From contig OX457044.1 of assembly GCA_949752735.1 (NCBI GenBank), forward strand, positions 17,321,185 to 17,385,184: a stretch of 64,000 bases of DNA, in the 5' to 3' direction. Source of the DNA: Lumbricus terrestris (taxonomy: Eukaryota > Annelida > Clitellata > Crassiclitellata > Lumbricidae). Both the position numbers and the translations under genes were made by a program. Of the stretch, positions 12,301 to 23,044 are shown piece after piece (positions within the stretch are counted from its first letter, which is position 1; every line of letters starts with the position of its first letter). The notes under the pieces are model-generated. The model saw nothing but the letters and a program-made list of their open reading frames with translations. It ran no database searches and was not told the DNA's origin.

Positions 12301-15300
12301 TAGGATGACAGTTTAATTCCTACAATTGCAATATGGAAATTCAGAAAATTTAAGCAATGTGAAGGAGACATATATTGAAGTCTTAAGCTATGTCCAGTGT
12401 GAGAATTGTGGAAAAATAACTGGGGGGTTGGACCATTATCCACTTGAAATTCGGGTGTAAAAAACAGACTTTACTATGGGGCTCTGAGACAGACTGGGGG
12501 GTTGAAACCCCCAACACCCACGGCAATTCTGCCCTGGCTATGTCTTCTATGTCAACGAAATTAAGAGACATTTTTTTAGATCACAGTCCAAATTTCAAAA
12601 ATTAAAACAATGAGAGGGAACTTTTGAATTCATAAACTAGGACTATTAGCACTGGAATGATGAGCAATTTCTTTAAAATGACAGCCCAAATGCTACCATT
12701 GCAGGGGTAAATAAAAATATTCGACATTTGGAGAGAGGCACATCCCTGCACAAGTCCATTCCGCTGCTCGGTGCTTCGCGCCTCGGCGATCGCCCTTCGG
12801 CCGTCCCCCCAAAGTTCGTAACAAGTCTCCACCTATGCATGAAGACCTCAAGCCTTGACCTCACTAAGCACCAGGGTTGTTTTAAAGGTATTTTTCACAA
12901 TGCACAAATAGCCTAACTCCTTTTCTTTCCCAATCCTCTATGGCAAATTTCTTCCAATTAATACGAGGACAACGACTTTTTTTACTAGTTTTAGCTGTAC
13001 AGAAGTGCTTCTACAACTGCGCAAATCCATTTATAACTGCACATTTTGTGAACAACTGCACGTTTAAAAAACCTGCTAAGCACCCCATCTGGCAAAAAAT
13101 ATACACTTACTCCAATCAACTATCGTAAGCGTATTCGTAGACCATTTTTCGCCGCTATGGGTCCAATGCTCATTAGGAGCCGTTGTCTACCAATAAACCC
13201 GTGCCGGAGAGAGTTGTAGGCTATAGGGCCTATATTGCGGAGTTCTAATAATATTGCACACTTCGATACAGCGTTTACAATATTGACGAAACTAAGCAGA
13301 CAGCATCACCGCCAATTGAACGATTTACTCCCGAATGGTAATATCATTAATATAATTGTGAGATAAATTATACTACAACAATTATTATTATTATTATTAT
13401 TATTAACATTTACAGCGTAAGCGGAAGTATAAAACAGCTGGTAACCCATATCAACGATTTGTTCGCGAAAAACACGCCAATTTGTACCACGTTAAGCCTA
13501 ATTGTGCATAACGTAGCCCAAAAGACGGCGTTGTCGACTTTTACAAAGTTGACTAAATTTCAGTATTTGCAAACATATTCATAGGTGTTTGTATATCAGA
13601 TTATTTTTTAAATTGATCAACCTTTAAAAATAAAAAGTTTGTTGCTTGTACATATAATTTGAACAATCCGGGAGCTTTCTGTCTTTTATTGCCCGCACTA
13701 AATCTGTTGATGACAACATGGTCGCTGTCTGATTGTGATCTCAAATATATATATTGCCCTCCACCATCAAGATGGACTTTTCAGAGGCATTTCTGAACTG
13801 GCAACAGAAATTCACACGTCAGATGAACTTTGTGCTAAAAAAGTGTTTGAGATATATGATCATTTAAACGTAAGTCTGATGATCTGCTTGTACTTCAAAA
13901 TTTTAATTCTTTTTGATTCTGACCATTCTAGTCTCTCTGTCTTGTCTCTGTCATTCTAGGGACTGCGTTCCTATGAATAGGCTGGTTCCCTGCTCGCCGT
14001 TGAAATCTCACGATGATGACTGTTTTCAATGAATGGTTGGCCTGTTGTTTTAGTTCCCCAGTTTCATTCACACGCAGAAGAGAAACCCAAGGACTAACCT
14101 CAAGGTTTGTTCGCATTTAAAGTATCAACCTCAGCAATAGTTCCGTTATAACAATTTTTAGCATTCTACAGAGCATATTCCATATTGAGTATGCTTGAAA
14201 AAGGCTAGATCAAGCAATGAAGAAGTTTTTGTGTCACATTGCTCCATTTCAAAATGGATGGCTGCTGCCAAATGCTCGGACCATATCTTACTGTATTAAA
14301 TTGAATTCTACTCTTATACTGAGGTATTTTGGATGTTTTGTTTGTTGGTGTGAGAGCTATGATTTCTTGTTTTGTAAGGTGTTGATATACTGAAATTTCT
14401 AATTTGTGTAAAGTAATATAATGTAATTTAATGACTTTTGTATCACAAGTATATGCATGTATTGTATACACAATGGTTGCCTCAAGTGAGTGTATAGTTA
14501 AAGGCATGTGAAGTCAAATGCAGTTGGTCAGGAACCCAGGAGAATGGGGTGTTATTATATGTATATATGCATTTATATATGCATTATATATATAATATAT
14601 ATATAATATAATATGTATATAATATATATTATGTTTAATGTATAATATATAAAATTATATATCTATATTTATATGCAACATAGTAGCATACCTTTTCTTT
14701 CAGGACCCTGATATGTTTTGGGATTTCATCTCACTGCGACCTGAGACACTTCACCATGTTGCTTTCTTGTTCACGGACCGTGGAACCCCAGACGGATATC
14801 GCCACATGAACGGATACGGAAGCCACACGTTCAAGCTGGTGAACGCCGATGGGGAACCAGTGTACGTCAAATTCCATCACAAGGCAAGTCAACATGGTTT
14901 CATCACTAATCAAACTTGTATTGCAGGTTTTATGGCTCCTGCCAGATACAAGTTCTTAACATGACATTATTGACAATATGAGTGTATACAGCAGATCGAA
15001 GATTGTTTCACGGTGTTCATTCATTTATTCACTCATTCATGCGTGAGTGAATGATTGAATAGATTTTCGTGGCACCTCTTTGCACCTGATTCTTATCAAT
15101 TGCTTGATTATTGCAGATTATGATTTTAAAATCTGTATATTTTATGGAAAAACATGAAAGTCTCAGAAAAATTACAATTGTAGAGTATTGCTTGGATTAT
15201 TTCGTACAAGTTATGGCTTCATATTTCGTGTAAAAGCAGAGGATTGGTCCATTTTACTAGTTTTTGCCCAGTGTATTGTTAACATTGTTGGAAGGTGGAT

Positions 15301-18300
15301 TTTTGTGCATTAATTCCGGTAGGATTGAGATGGAATGATAATTTTGGTGTCATTGTAAAGAGGATGGATTCTCTGTAAAATGGTATGTTTTGCTAAAAAG
15401 GTCAAAATCTGACTTAAGGCTGGTTTTTTGCAGATGGGTCACAAATCAGGCTGTGATGAGTATGCAGGTTGAAGCAATCTTCAAATTGCTATCGGAATAC
15501 TTAACGCAAGACTCTTTTGAGCACGAGATTTTCCATTTGTGTAATGTTTACGTTTAAAATTAGGTGTAAACTTGTCAGTGTTGATGACCACTGTACTTAC
15601 TTGTTTTCTTTCTTAAGACCAACCAAGGCATCAAGAATTTGTCGGCTGCTGAGGCAGATAGACTGATCGGCGCTGACCCAGACTATGCAACCCGTGACCT
15701 TTACAATGCCATCGCTAATGGCAACTACCCATCGTGGACCACCTACATCCAGGTGATGACGTTCGCTGAAGCGGAGAAATTCCGCTGGAATCCATTTGAC
15801 TTGACAAAGGTAACTATCTACTGACCGGAATTAACGTCTGATTCGTTAATTTTATTGTGTTGGTGTCTACCGTACAAGTCATCAAACGATATCGTTATTG
15901 TAATCGTTAACTGTAAACTTCTGATAAGTTCTGAGGCGTTACTCTAATGCCAAACGTTTGGAACCGGCTTATTTATTTGGATTTCAAAGCCATACTCTGA
16001 ACATTGGGCGCTAGTTTAGTTATGAGGACTTCAAAACTGTCATGTCGGTATTCATAATCTTATGAAACAGAGATCTATGGTAGCATATGGTGGATAAAGA
16101 ATTTTAAAAAGCAAGTCTTGAGTTTGGTATAAAATGACAAAGAATAGAGTGGGGATCGAGTTCCAAAATCGAAGGCCAGCAAGAGAAAATAATATTGTTA
16201 TAAGTCTGGGGAAGGAAGGTCTTGTTTTAAAGTAAATTGTGGTTGGCCTTAATTTAATTTTAAGGCCAACCACAATACTTAAAAACGATTTTCAAACAGA
16301 ATCTTATTTGATCAAATATTTAATTAACGTAAGTTAATTAAATATTTGATAGAATAAAATTTCGTTTGAGAATTGTTATTTCTGAATAAGAAGCTAATAC
16401 GAAGATTAAAGCACATAGGCTATATATATGTACATACTCTCATTGCTCTTATATACTAGTTATGGTTCTAACCATGGTCCTGATCGTTTTCAAGTTCAGC
16501 ATCTAGATTCTAGAAGCATTGTGTTTTGACATTTTGTTCTGTTTGTAATTGTTGTGAAGCTGATGACTAGATTTTTTCTGGACTTAATTGCTTATGTCAA
16601 GAGATGCTTTGGATCATATTGTGAATTAAATAGATTTGTGACAAATTGTTATGTCATTATGTTATTTTAATAGTTTTTTGCAGTTAACATTCATGTCATT
16701 GATTCTCGGCAGACAAGTCACGATTTAATATATAATTTTATATTTCAACTTCTGAGTTTTCGCTACATTATCGATTAACTTTTGCAGCCTCTTAGGTTCG
16801 ATATTGAATGTTTGTTTTCTTGTTAGGTCTGGCCCCAAGGTGATTATCCTCTGATTCCAGTTGGACGCTTTACGCTCAATCGTAATGCGAAGAACTACTT
16901 TTCTGAGGTGGAGCAGTCAGCTTTCAGCCCATCTCACATGGTTCCAGGTGTTGAGCCAAGCCCGGACAAAATGCTTCAGGTTGGTCATCGCTAGTTTAAG
17001 TTTTAAAATGGTTTATACGGAAAATTTTAATTTTAATCTCATTTTATTATTTTTTCAAAGTTGCTCTAAGAATTCATTCGTGTTTATTTTTAGTTTTAAG
17101 TAAGAAATATATAATAAGAAGCAACTGGTATGATGCTTAACCCTTACTGCTCAGATTAAAAATTAATTGGCCCAAATTTGTCCGGTGGGAGCGGACACAT
17201 GAGTGGTAAAGGTTAAGATACACACTCTCTGAAAGACTGAAGAGGTTTTTGTAAGATAAAGCTCTTCAAGTGTGTTTCATAACTGTCTCACTTAAAAACA
17301 GTGGTCGGCAGGGGCATTAATTATTGATGGCTTGAGTGATGGGGGTTTAATAATGGGTTTGTTGTTTGATTGGTGTTATCAGTCAATTGCTAAATCAATC
17401 AAGACTGATGACAATCCCAGAGGACAGAGATCTAGTTAGGGGGAAGTACGACAGTGAGGATTCGAGTATATAATTAATGGGATTGGTTGAGTGTTGTTAT
17501 CAAATCAAATTGCTAAGTTGATAAAGGCTGATGACGATCCGGGGTCAGAAATCTAGTCACAGGGAAGTAAAGACAGCGAGGGATGGGCACAATAGCAATT
17601 TTGTTAGTTTGAAAGTTATTTGTAATTTTGCCAATTTAACGTCTCTGACCACTTGTGTCAAACTGTGATTCCTGTACATAGTGTCTTGCGTATGGACAGA
17701 TTTCGGGTTCTTGGTGTTTTGCGTTGCTGGTCCAAGGTTTTGGATTTTGATGCCCGGTTTTGTTCATTCTGTAAGGTTTTTTATGTCGTACAGGACCTCC
17801 AGGTTTAGACTTAGAATCCATATCTTTCCTTGCTTACGATCCGTAGCCAAATTCTGGCGTTGTCAATGGATTAGGAGTTACTTTTTGTCAATTAGTGTCA
17901 ATTTATAGAAGCCGTGGGATTGGATTAAAGGTTAGAGATTAGAAAGATATAAGTTGGCCTGTTGCCATAGGTTCCTATGACAAAATTGCTTAGAGTCAGA
18001 GACAGATCGGATACTTTGAATGGGAGGGAGAGACACGAATATGGGTATTAAAGACAAAAGCCCTGTGGCATAAATCTGTACAGATTTACCGAAAAATGTT
18101 TACAGAAAGCACTTGCTGTTAACTCAGATGTCGAAGAACTGTATTTCTTCTATTGCACAGTTTCTTGAGTTCTTTGACAGAGTTTAAGAACACATGTAAC
18201 TATTACATATGGTTTGTTTTGAATTGATTTTGTCAAAAAATCTCTCATTTACTACTTCACTCCAATTTGCAGATGGTTATTATTTTTTTATAGGCACGTC

Positions 18301-21300
18301 TGTTTTCCTACCCGGACACCCATCGCCACCGCCTTGGGCATAATTACCTTCAGATTCCAATCAACTGTCCATTCAATGCTAAGGTCAGGACCTACCAGAG
18401 AGATGGTCCAATGAACGTTAGCGACAATCATGGTTAGTGTCCTGACTGCAGATGCCGTAATATTCTTTGTTGTAGTTTCCTGAATGTCTGATCAATTAAT
18501 TATTGGATTCATACTTCAATACTGTGTTTTGACTGTGAATGAAGGATTTGAAACTCGAAAGTCCTAAATTTAATTGAATTTTCCTCCCAATGCATTAATG
18601 TAATTAGTTGCATGTACATCTTGATGTTAAAAACTACATGTCCAGTTTCATTTTCTGATGTTTTAACATCCTACAAAGATACGTAATTGTAATGAGTGTA
18701 TACCGGTACTTAGCTGATTGTGTCGTGGCATGCCATTGGTTGGTGTCTCACAGTGTATCAGGGAAATAAATGATAATTACCAATTAATGATAATTACTGG
18801 TAATTGAACTGTTGATAATTCACAGTTAACATGTGCGATTAGCAAGTTAAATGTTTGAGGGCATTAAAGGCTTTTGTAATTATATTTTAATCACATACTC
18901 AAAATATGGATATAAGAATTTAGCAATGCTTGACTTACTGCAGAAAGTGGATTAACCGGGTAAATTTATACTTCTGGCGAAATTTTTTTGAAATTTATTA
19001 CCGTGAGAAGTTTTTTATGGTCCACCTTGCGTAAAATTGATCAAGATGTAAGCAGTGACCTACTAATGAGCCTGAACAATTGCATATTCCTGTTCAAGCC
19101 TATTAGCGGATTCTTGCTTACATCTGAATCAGTTTTGCACAATATGGCTTATTATATACAAACTTCTTCCCTATATCTGTTTATTCTGCGCTTTAACCCT
19201 TAACATGTTTATTCTGCTCACTGACTTATGTTATATTGTTCTTGGGTTATGGTATATAATATCACGCATGTAATTGAATAATTGACTGGTTTGCCATCCT
19301 CAGACCAATAATGCAATTGTTGCTGTCTGGTGTGTTTTCTGTTGTCTAGAGGACCAACCAAACTATTTCCCAAACAGCTTTGGCGGCCCAGTTGACCACC
19401 CGAGGTTCAATGACTCCAAGTACAGTGTTTCTGGGGACGTTGCACGATACAACTCGGAGGATGAGGACAACTTCACCCAGGTTACGACATTCTGGCAAAA
19501 GGTAATCTTCAAGCAAATGCTGTTCCATGCTTAACCCTTGTGCCCTGTATTCCAGTCACTTAAGGGCTAACGAACCTAAATATCAGTTTCTCAGGTCAAG
19601 AGGATTAACTCTTGCAGGTGAATATCGTAATAATTTTGCTTGTAAAATCAACACAGTCTTGTAGAAGAGCAGTAGGAACAAGGTCAAAATGTGCCCTGCT
19701 TATCGGGATATGAATTTAGTTTTGATGAGTTCTCTCAAGCCATTGTCAGCCTAAGTTAGTAAGTAAGCAAGTACCGACTTTGATTCTCAGTTGCAGACCA
19801 CATTTTGGGTTATGGACGACATTATATAAGGCGTGTACAATTGTACATCAGAATATAGCATGCCTGTGTCTTGCTGTATGTAACTTAGCCTTCCAGTTAC
19901 TTCTGTTTTATTGATGTTTGGTCGTGGATGGTGGTTAGCTCTGCATGCTCCTTGAATATTTCAAGACTGGATCTTTCGTTTAGGCACGAGTGAAGAATTC
20001 CAAACTTTGACTGGCTGAAGTTTGTTCAGCTTGTTGGATTGATTGTTGATTAAATGTATGCTCTGTCTGGACTAAACCCTTGACTCCACCATGTCCTTCT
20101 GTGTTTCTATTGCATTGTATCTAGTATCTATAAATTTTTAAAGTGCCTCTCACAGTGCGCACCAATCTGTGTTGAACCACAGTACAGCTACTTTCTAATA
20201 TAGAAAGTAGGATGTCACTATTCCAGAAACTGATCTGTTTGTTCTGGACCACAGTAGAGCTGCTGTTCTAATATATAAAGTAGGATGTCACTATTCCAGA
20301 AACTGATCTGTTTGTTCTGGACAGGCGATATCCTTCCAGTGGTGAAATATATCCGAAACCAAACCTATCTGGCACAGGTCCTATGGCTTATAAACACTTA
20401 TGCATATGGCGGATTGCATAACGTTTGAAAAATCTTTGTGTCACATGTGATTTCTTGCTTTTTGCATCTAAGGCAGTCTGTATGTTAGCTGATTTTTCAT
20501 AAAAATGCACTGCAATGTCTCTGAGCAGTAGTATCCGGGATTCATCATAAATGTATCTTGTTACTTTTTAATCATGTCAGAATTATGATTCTTTCATGTG
20601 AGCATTTTTGTGTTTTGTTTTTGATGACCACGCCTCATGATGAGAGATTTTGTAAATTCTTGAAAGGTATTGCATGATTGTTGTTTTTCGACAGGTCCTG
20701 AGTCCTGCTGAGCGCACTGGACTTGTGGAGAACGTTGCGTCTCACTTGAAGAATGCTCAGGAATTCATCCAGAAGAGACAGATCCGCAACTTCAGCCAGG
20801 TTGATCCAGAATTCGGAAGCCGTCTCCAACAAGTCTTGGACAAGTACAACGAGAGCAAGGTCAGTTCCACTGGATACAAGTCTCTTGCGAGTCTCTATTA
20901 GAACTGTTAGTAATCTAATAAGCGTCATTTAAGTTCAAACTGACCCAATGCAGAATGATTATAATTCATAGTATGACGGATGATCATAGCTTATTACTGG
21001 AGTTGAATTTACTTTTCGGCAGCCATCACGTCCTACTACTCATTTTACCAATGCCATCTGCTGATTGGAAGGTTGAGTGGACCTTTTGGAGGGTAGCGGG
21101 AAGCAATCCCATGTCCATGTGCAGTTCGTGCCAGCGTGTTGACCATTACCCTAAACCCCTCCCGAAAAGGCTGGTGTGCACTTGAAAGTTTTATCAGTTT
21201 AACACTTTAGATGTCGAGCTACATTGGTTTCCCATTCGCTTTTAGTTCACTCTCATCATTAAATGGTTAACCCTTTACATACCAAAGTGTAGTAAACATG

Positions 21301-21807
21301 GTATGGTTGATCCTGTACCCTCGGACATTAGTGCTAAATGCACTTTTGACATTTTAGCTGAGACATTATTTATCCGAATGTTACTGGGTTGTGTACAATC
21401 TTATTACCAAACAGTCGGGCTTTGTAAACGGTACAACGTTTCTCAGCAATTTTTAGACTGTTTTGCACGCTTAAATTATATTGTAGTTTTGGCGTCAGGT
21501 GGAATCTGAATTATTGTATTATATTAAATATTATATTAAACATTTAAAGCACTTCCAATGGACTGAACAGTTCAGAGGTGCTTGCTGTGCCCAAGGCTGC
21601 AAGAGCAGAAATGGGTTGTGAGAAAAGAAAATGAGACAATAGGAGGAATTACATACTGTAAGATTGAGTTCAGAGCCACTGTATCCACTACAGAGTACAG
21701 AGGTTATCATTCCTACTATGAACGTCATTGCCGTCTGTAATTATTTTTATTTTTTGTACTGCATGTGGTTTTCAAATTTATCTGTGTTGCAGGGCTCCAA
21801 CTTGTAG
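2678..21807 (+). CDS. CAT: Catalase, 12 coding exons, 506 aa
   Basis: Haem catalase, converting hydrogen peroxide to water and oxygen, expected in peroxisomes. The exons join in frame to 506 codons plus stop, close to the 500-527 aa of animal small-subunit catalases. Visible family marks: the distal His in RVVHAKGAG (His73), the active-site Asn in GNNVPIFF (Asn146), and the proximal haem-ligand signature RLFSYPDTH with Tyr356. The NADPH-site region [15 protein letters not shown] is kept, with Trp301 and Lys235. At the place of human His305 there is Gln303. The C-terminus is SNL, resembling the non-classical peroxisomal signal (KANL) of vertebrate catalase. The ATG is in good context (A at -3, G at +4) and opens the short variable N-terminal exon. 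Intron 6 uses a GC donor. No stops or frameshifts are seen, so the gene looks functional. It is tail-to-tail with peptide gene A. Confidence 0.98.
2865..3035. repeat. Interspersed repeat in catalase intron 1
   Basis: A 39-base segment at 2865-2903 recurs at 4105-4143 with one difference (GGCTGTGCAAGTTAAGCCCT). The same repeat ends GCGCGGTATAAATGAC followed by (TTGTA)n near 3000-3025, a tail typical of retroposed sequence. Part of it recurs near 19770-19860. Confidence 0.6.
3634..4055 (-). mobile_element. 5'-truncated LINE 3' end (family with TTGA tail), copy 1
   Basis: The minus strand encodes the end of a non-LTR retrotransposon polyprotein ([33 protein letters not shown]) and finishes in a (TTGA)n tail at 3634-3647. 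It is about 85-90% alike to 60158-60820 by eye. It sits in catalase intron 1 in opposite orientation and is a dead 3' fragment. Confidence 0.8.
5138..5312 (+). CDS. CAT: Catalase exon 2 (residues 20-78)
   Basis: Acceptor TGTACAG; encodes [16 protein letters not shown] and the catalytic RVVHAKGAG motif with His73. Ends in phase 1 at GTTGGC, a weak donor, but the join gives [11 protein letters not shown] as expected for catalase. Confidence 0.96.
5755..6815. repeat. G-rich degenerate tandem repeat in catalase intron 2
   Basis: About four diverged units of 240-330 bp. Each ends with a block like TCATGAATTTCATATGTTGAG (near 5913, 6154, 6463, 6793), preceded by ACTGGTGTGAAAACAAAGTG and a GGGGTGGG-rich stretch. 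No coding capacity. Confidence 0.75.
7478..7588 (+). CDS. CAT: Catalase exon 3 (residues 78-115)
   Basis: Acceptor TGTTTTAG, donor G|GTAATG, phase 1 at both ends. Encodes [13 protein letters not shown] through RFSTVG. Confidence 0.97.
7847..7920 (-). repeat. tRNA-like SINE fragment
   Basis: On the minus strand there is a B-box-like GGGGTTCAAACC preceded by a tRNA-like GTGCAGTGGCTGGCATGC. It abuts the plus-strand SINE at 7921. No intact tRNA cloverleaf is evident. Confidence 0.5.
7921..8040 (+). mobile_element. tRNA-derived SINE, copy 1 (partial)
   Basis: The tRNA-like head has an A-box-like GTGTAGTGGTATG and B-box-like GTTCGAAACC, followed by CAAGTCCTTCACTCGCAATTGCTCAG. This is the same body as the copies at 23784, 27715 and 37041. 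The 3' part is missing. Confidence 0.75.
8167..8337. mobile_element. hAT-like MITE, family 2, copy a
   Basis: 171 bp with inverted ends CATGGGCGGAGTTTGG / TAAACTCCGCCCATG. The flanking 8-mers CACATAGA and CACATAGG differ at one base. It lies in catalase intron 3. The second copy is 44884-45129. Confidence 0.85.
8423..8553 (+). CDS. CAT: Catalase exon 4 (residues 115-158)
   Basis: Acceptor GATGGTAG, donor CTT|GTAAGC. Encodes [15 protein letters not shown] and [17 protein letters not shown], including active-site Asn146. Ends in phase 0. Confidence 0.97.
9328..9382. repeat. (AT)n microsatellite
   Basis: About 25 uninterrupted AT dinucleotides in catalase intron 4, next to shorter AT-rich imperfect palindromes from 9270. 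Confidence 0.9.
11297..11432. repeat. Small inverted-repeat element built of GGACATTATC units
   Basis: Perfect 19-bp inverted ends (GGACATTATCCCCTGGACA at 11297-11315, inverse at 11414-11432). The inside holds at least three more degenerate units such as GGACACTATCTCCCT and GGACATAATCTCCCC. No flanking duplication is clear. Lies in catalase intron 4. Confidence 0.65.
12050..12700. repeat. Tandem repeat of about 125 bp, interrupted
   Basis: Units share AGATGACAGTTT, CTACAATTGCAA-like and GAAGTCTTAAACCATG blocks near 12060, 12195, 12305 and 12670. A different repeat (about 12400-12545, with TTTACTATGGG; also near 29950) interrupts it. A related inverted copy lies at about 31080-31320. Confidence 0.6.
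12872..13075. mobile_element. hAT-like MITE, family 3, copy a
   Basis: 204 bp, starting CAGGGTTGTTTTAAAGG and ending GTTTAAAAAACCTG, flanked by a perfect 8-bp duplication CTAAGCAC (12864-12871 and 13076-13083). Internal words include TAGTTTTAGCTGTACAGAAG. The sister copy is 60587-60777. In catalase intron 4. Confidence 0.9.
14054..14104 (+). CDS. CAT: Catalase exon 5, 51-bp micro-exon (residues 159-175)
   Basis: The short exon encodes [17 protein letters not shown], exactly filling the gap between exons 4 and 6. Acceptor TTGTTTTAG, donor AAG|GTTTGT. It is too short to stand out as an ORF and lies at the end of a 5.5-kb intron. Confidence 0.95.
14555..14670. repeat. AT-rich imperfect palindromes
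   Basis: Short ATATAT/TATATG blocks in catalase intron 5, just upstream of exon 6. Nothing else is seen in this intron. Confidence 0.6.
14704..14883 (+). CDS. CAT: Catalase exon 6 (residues 176-235)
   Basis: Acceptor CTTTCAG. Encodes DPDMFWDF through VKFHHK, with the [10 protein letters not shown] region. The coding sequence ends at Lys235 and the next bases are GCAAGT, a GC donor in place of GT. Confidence 0.96.
14884..14889 (+). other. Non-canonical GC 5' splice site of intron 6
   Basis: The border reads AAG|GCAAGT. Apart from C at +2 it matches the donor consensus at every position, as GC-AG introns usually do. Joining here to the acceptor at 15617 gives [12 protein letters not shown], the expected catalase sequence. 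The nearest GT (in GCAAGTCAA) would shift the frame. Confidence 0.9.
15618..15809 (+). CDS. CAT: Catalase exon 7 (residues 236-299)
   Basis: Acceptor TTTCTTAAG, donor AAG|GTAACT, phase 0. Encodes [22 protein letters not shown] and [10 protein letters not shown]. Confidence 0.97.
16226..16347. repeat. Two strong inverted repeats in catalase intron 7
   Basis: The first has 17-bp arms (ATTGTGGTTGGCCTTAA) around a 7-base loop, with imperfect extension outward. The second, about 30 bp on, has 16-bp perfect arms CAAATATTTAATTAAC around GTAA, also extended imperfectly. Each would form a stable hairpin in the pre-mRNA. Confidence 0.8.
16827..16979 (+). CDS. CAT: Catalase exon 8 (residues 300-350)
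   Basis: Acceptor TTGTTAG, donor CAG|GTTGGT, phase 0. Encodes [13 protein letters not shown] through EPSPDKMLQ. Gln303 stands where human catalase has His305 at the NADPH pocket. Confidence 0.97.
17360..17582. repeat. Diverged two-copy tandem duplication in catalase intron 8
   Basis: Two units of about 115 bp share GGTGTTATCA..TCAATTGCTAA, CTGATGAC.ATCC, ATCTAGT and GGGAAGTA.GACAG.GAGG in the same order. Confidence 0.65.
18294..18432 (+). CDS. CAT: Catalase exon 9 (residues 351-397), haem-ligand exon
   Basis: Acceptor TTTTATAG. Encodes the catalase signature [14 protein letters not shown], with Tyr356 as the proximal haem ligand, then YQRDGPM. Donor G|GTTAGT, phase 1. Confidence 0.98.
19350..19501 (+). 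CDS. CAT: Catalase exon 10 (residues 397-447)
   Basis: Acceptor GTTGTCTAG; completes a Glu codon and encodes [13 protein letters not shown] through QVTTFWQK. Donor AAG|GTAATC, phase 0. Confidence 0.96.
20177..20321. repeat. 72-bp tandem duplication in catalase intron 10
   Basis: Two adjacent copies starting CCACAGTA and ending TGTTTGTTCTGGA. The second halves are identical and the first halves slightly diverged. Confidence 0.9.
20695..20859 (+). CDS. CAT: Catalase exon 11 (residues 448-502)
   Basis: Acceptor TCGACAG, donor AAG|GTCAGT. Encodes the C-terminal helical part ([19 protein letters not shown] through LDKYNESK). Confidence 0.96.
21793..21807 (+). CDS. CAT: Catalase exon 12 (residues 503-506 and stop)
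   Basis: Acceptor GTGTTGCAG followed by GGC TCC AAC TTG TAG, giving GSNL-stop. This is the peroxisomal-type tail. It was chosen because it fits the phase and supplies an -NL terminus like other animal catalases; read-through of exon 11 would give an unrelated tail. Confidence 0.88.
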   Translation, partial: GSNL

Positions 21808-21921
21808 ACGTGGAAATGGTAAAAGCAACGGAGCATCTAAAGAAGACTTTCAGGATTTTGATTTGCCTTTTTTCTATTTGATGATGATTTGTTTAAAGAC
21901 TGCAAAGTCTGCCACTGAATC

Positions 21922-21931
21922 AATAAATAAA
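21922..21931 (+). terminator. Poly(A) signals of catalase
   Basis: Two overlapping AATAAA hexamers (21922-21927 and 21926-21931), 115 bases past the catalase stop, in an AT-rich 3'UTR. Confidence 0.75.
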
Positions 21932-23036
21932 TCTAAGATAAGAAAGTAATTCCAACAGTATACGAATATTTTTGTAGTTTGGATTATAAGAATGATAATA
22001 ATAATGAAAGAATCGAAATTGTTATAATTTGTGAAAATGCCCAATTTGTATTTGTGTGTATGTGCGTGTATGTTTACTCTTGGGAGCATTACTATGAATT
22101 ATATCATATACTGCTTTGAGCTTTTACTATATCATTTATTTGATGATGGTGATGATGATGATGACGATGGTGTAACCATAATGGTGATGTGTGGTGATGA
22201 CGATGATTATGGTGACGATCATGATGGTAATTGTGGACTATGGTAATACGAGGAAATGGATAGTGACAAATGAGTTACATGGCTTTAATATGGCATTAAC
22301 AGGTTGTTGTTATTTTATGCTGCTCAGTTACTTTGCTTTGTAAACTGTAGTGAAGTGTACCTTGCGTAAGTAATTAGTTGTCAATTATGATACGATTTTT
22401 ATTGTTGCAAAGTTATCCATTGATAAGTCAATATTATAAGTCAATTGTTTACTGATTCTTTGTGAACATTATGATTCGATATATAATTAAATCAAATTAA
22501 TTAGATTAGTATTTTTAGCAAGAAAATTTAATCAGACTCCTTCACAAATGTCTTGCTTACTGCTATACGTTTACACGTATCAACAGCAACATTGAAGGGA
22601 AGTTGCTGGCCACACCACTTTAATCAAGAAAGGATAGCTGTGGTAGTAGTTTTGTGTTCAGATTAACGTCACTGCGTGATAACAAAGATCATTAGTGACG
22701 CCTCTTTTATCCAGGTTTGGGGACTGGCACTGTCTTGAGTGTAAACAGTGGAGGAGAAGAATGGATAAGTCTATGACCATCTTTTGTAGCCTCACCTTTT
22801 GCACCCAGTGCATGGCCAATTGTCCATATTGCGTGCAACATCAGTGCACTCTGGAAATATTTTGAACATAAGCGATGTAATATGACACCAGATCAATTGC
22901 TACCCAAGCTTATAAGAGTATTCTCCATAATGTCTTGAGTATATCTGCCAAATGTTCTTTCCTTTTGATAACCCATGCCTGAAACTTGCTTTTTTAAAAT
23001 TAGTTTACTGTGCCTCATATTAGAGAATGATGGTAC
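21932..23036. other. Intergenic region between catalase and peptide gene A
   Basis: AT-rich; contains a degenerate (GATGAT/GGTGAT)n stretch at about 22140-22235. No gene or element otherwise recognised. Confidence 0.5.
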
Positions 23037-23044
23037 GTCATTGC

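Noticed and set aside
14884..14891. Use of the GT in GCAAGT as the exon 6 donor
   Set aside because: It adds four bases and breaks the frame into exon 7, whereas the GC site gives the conserved sequence.
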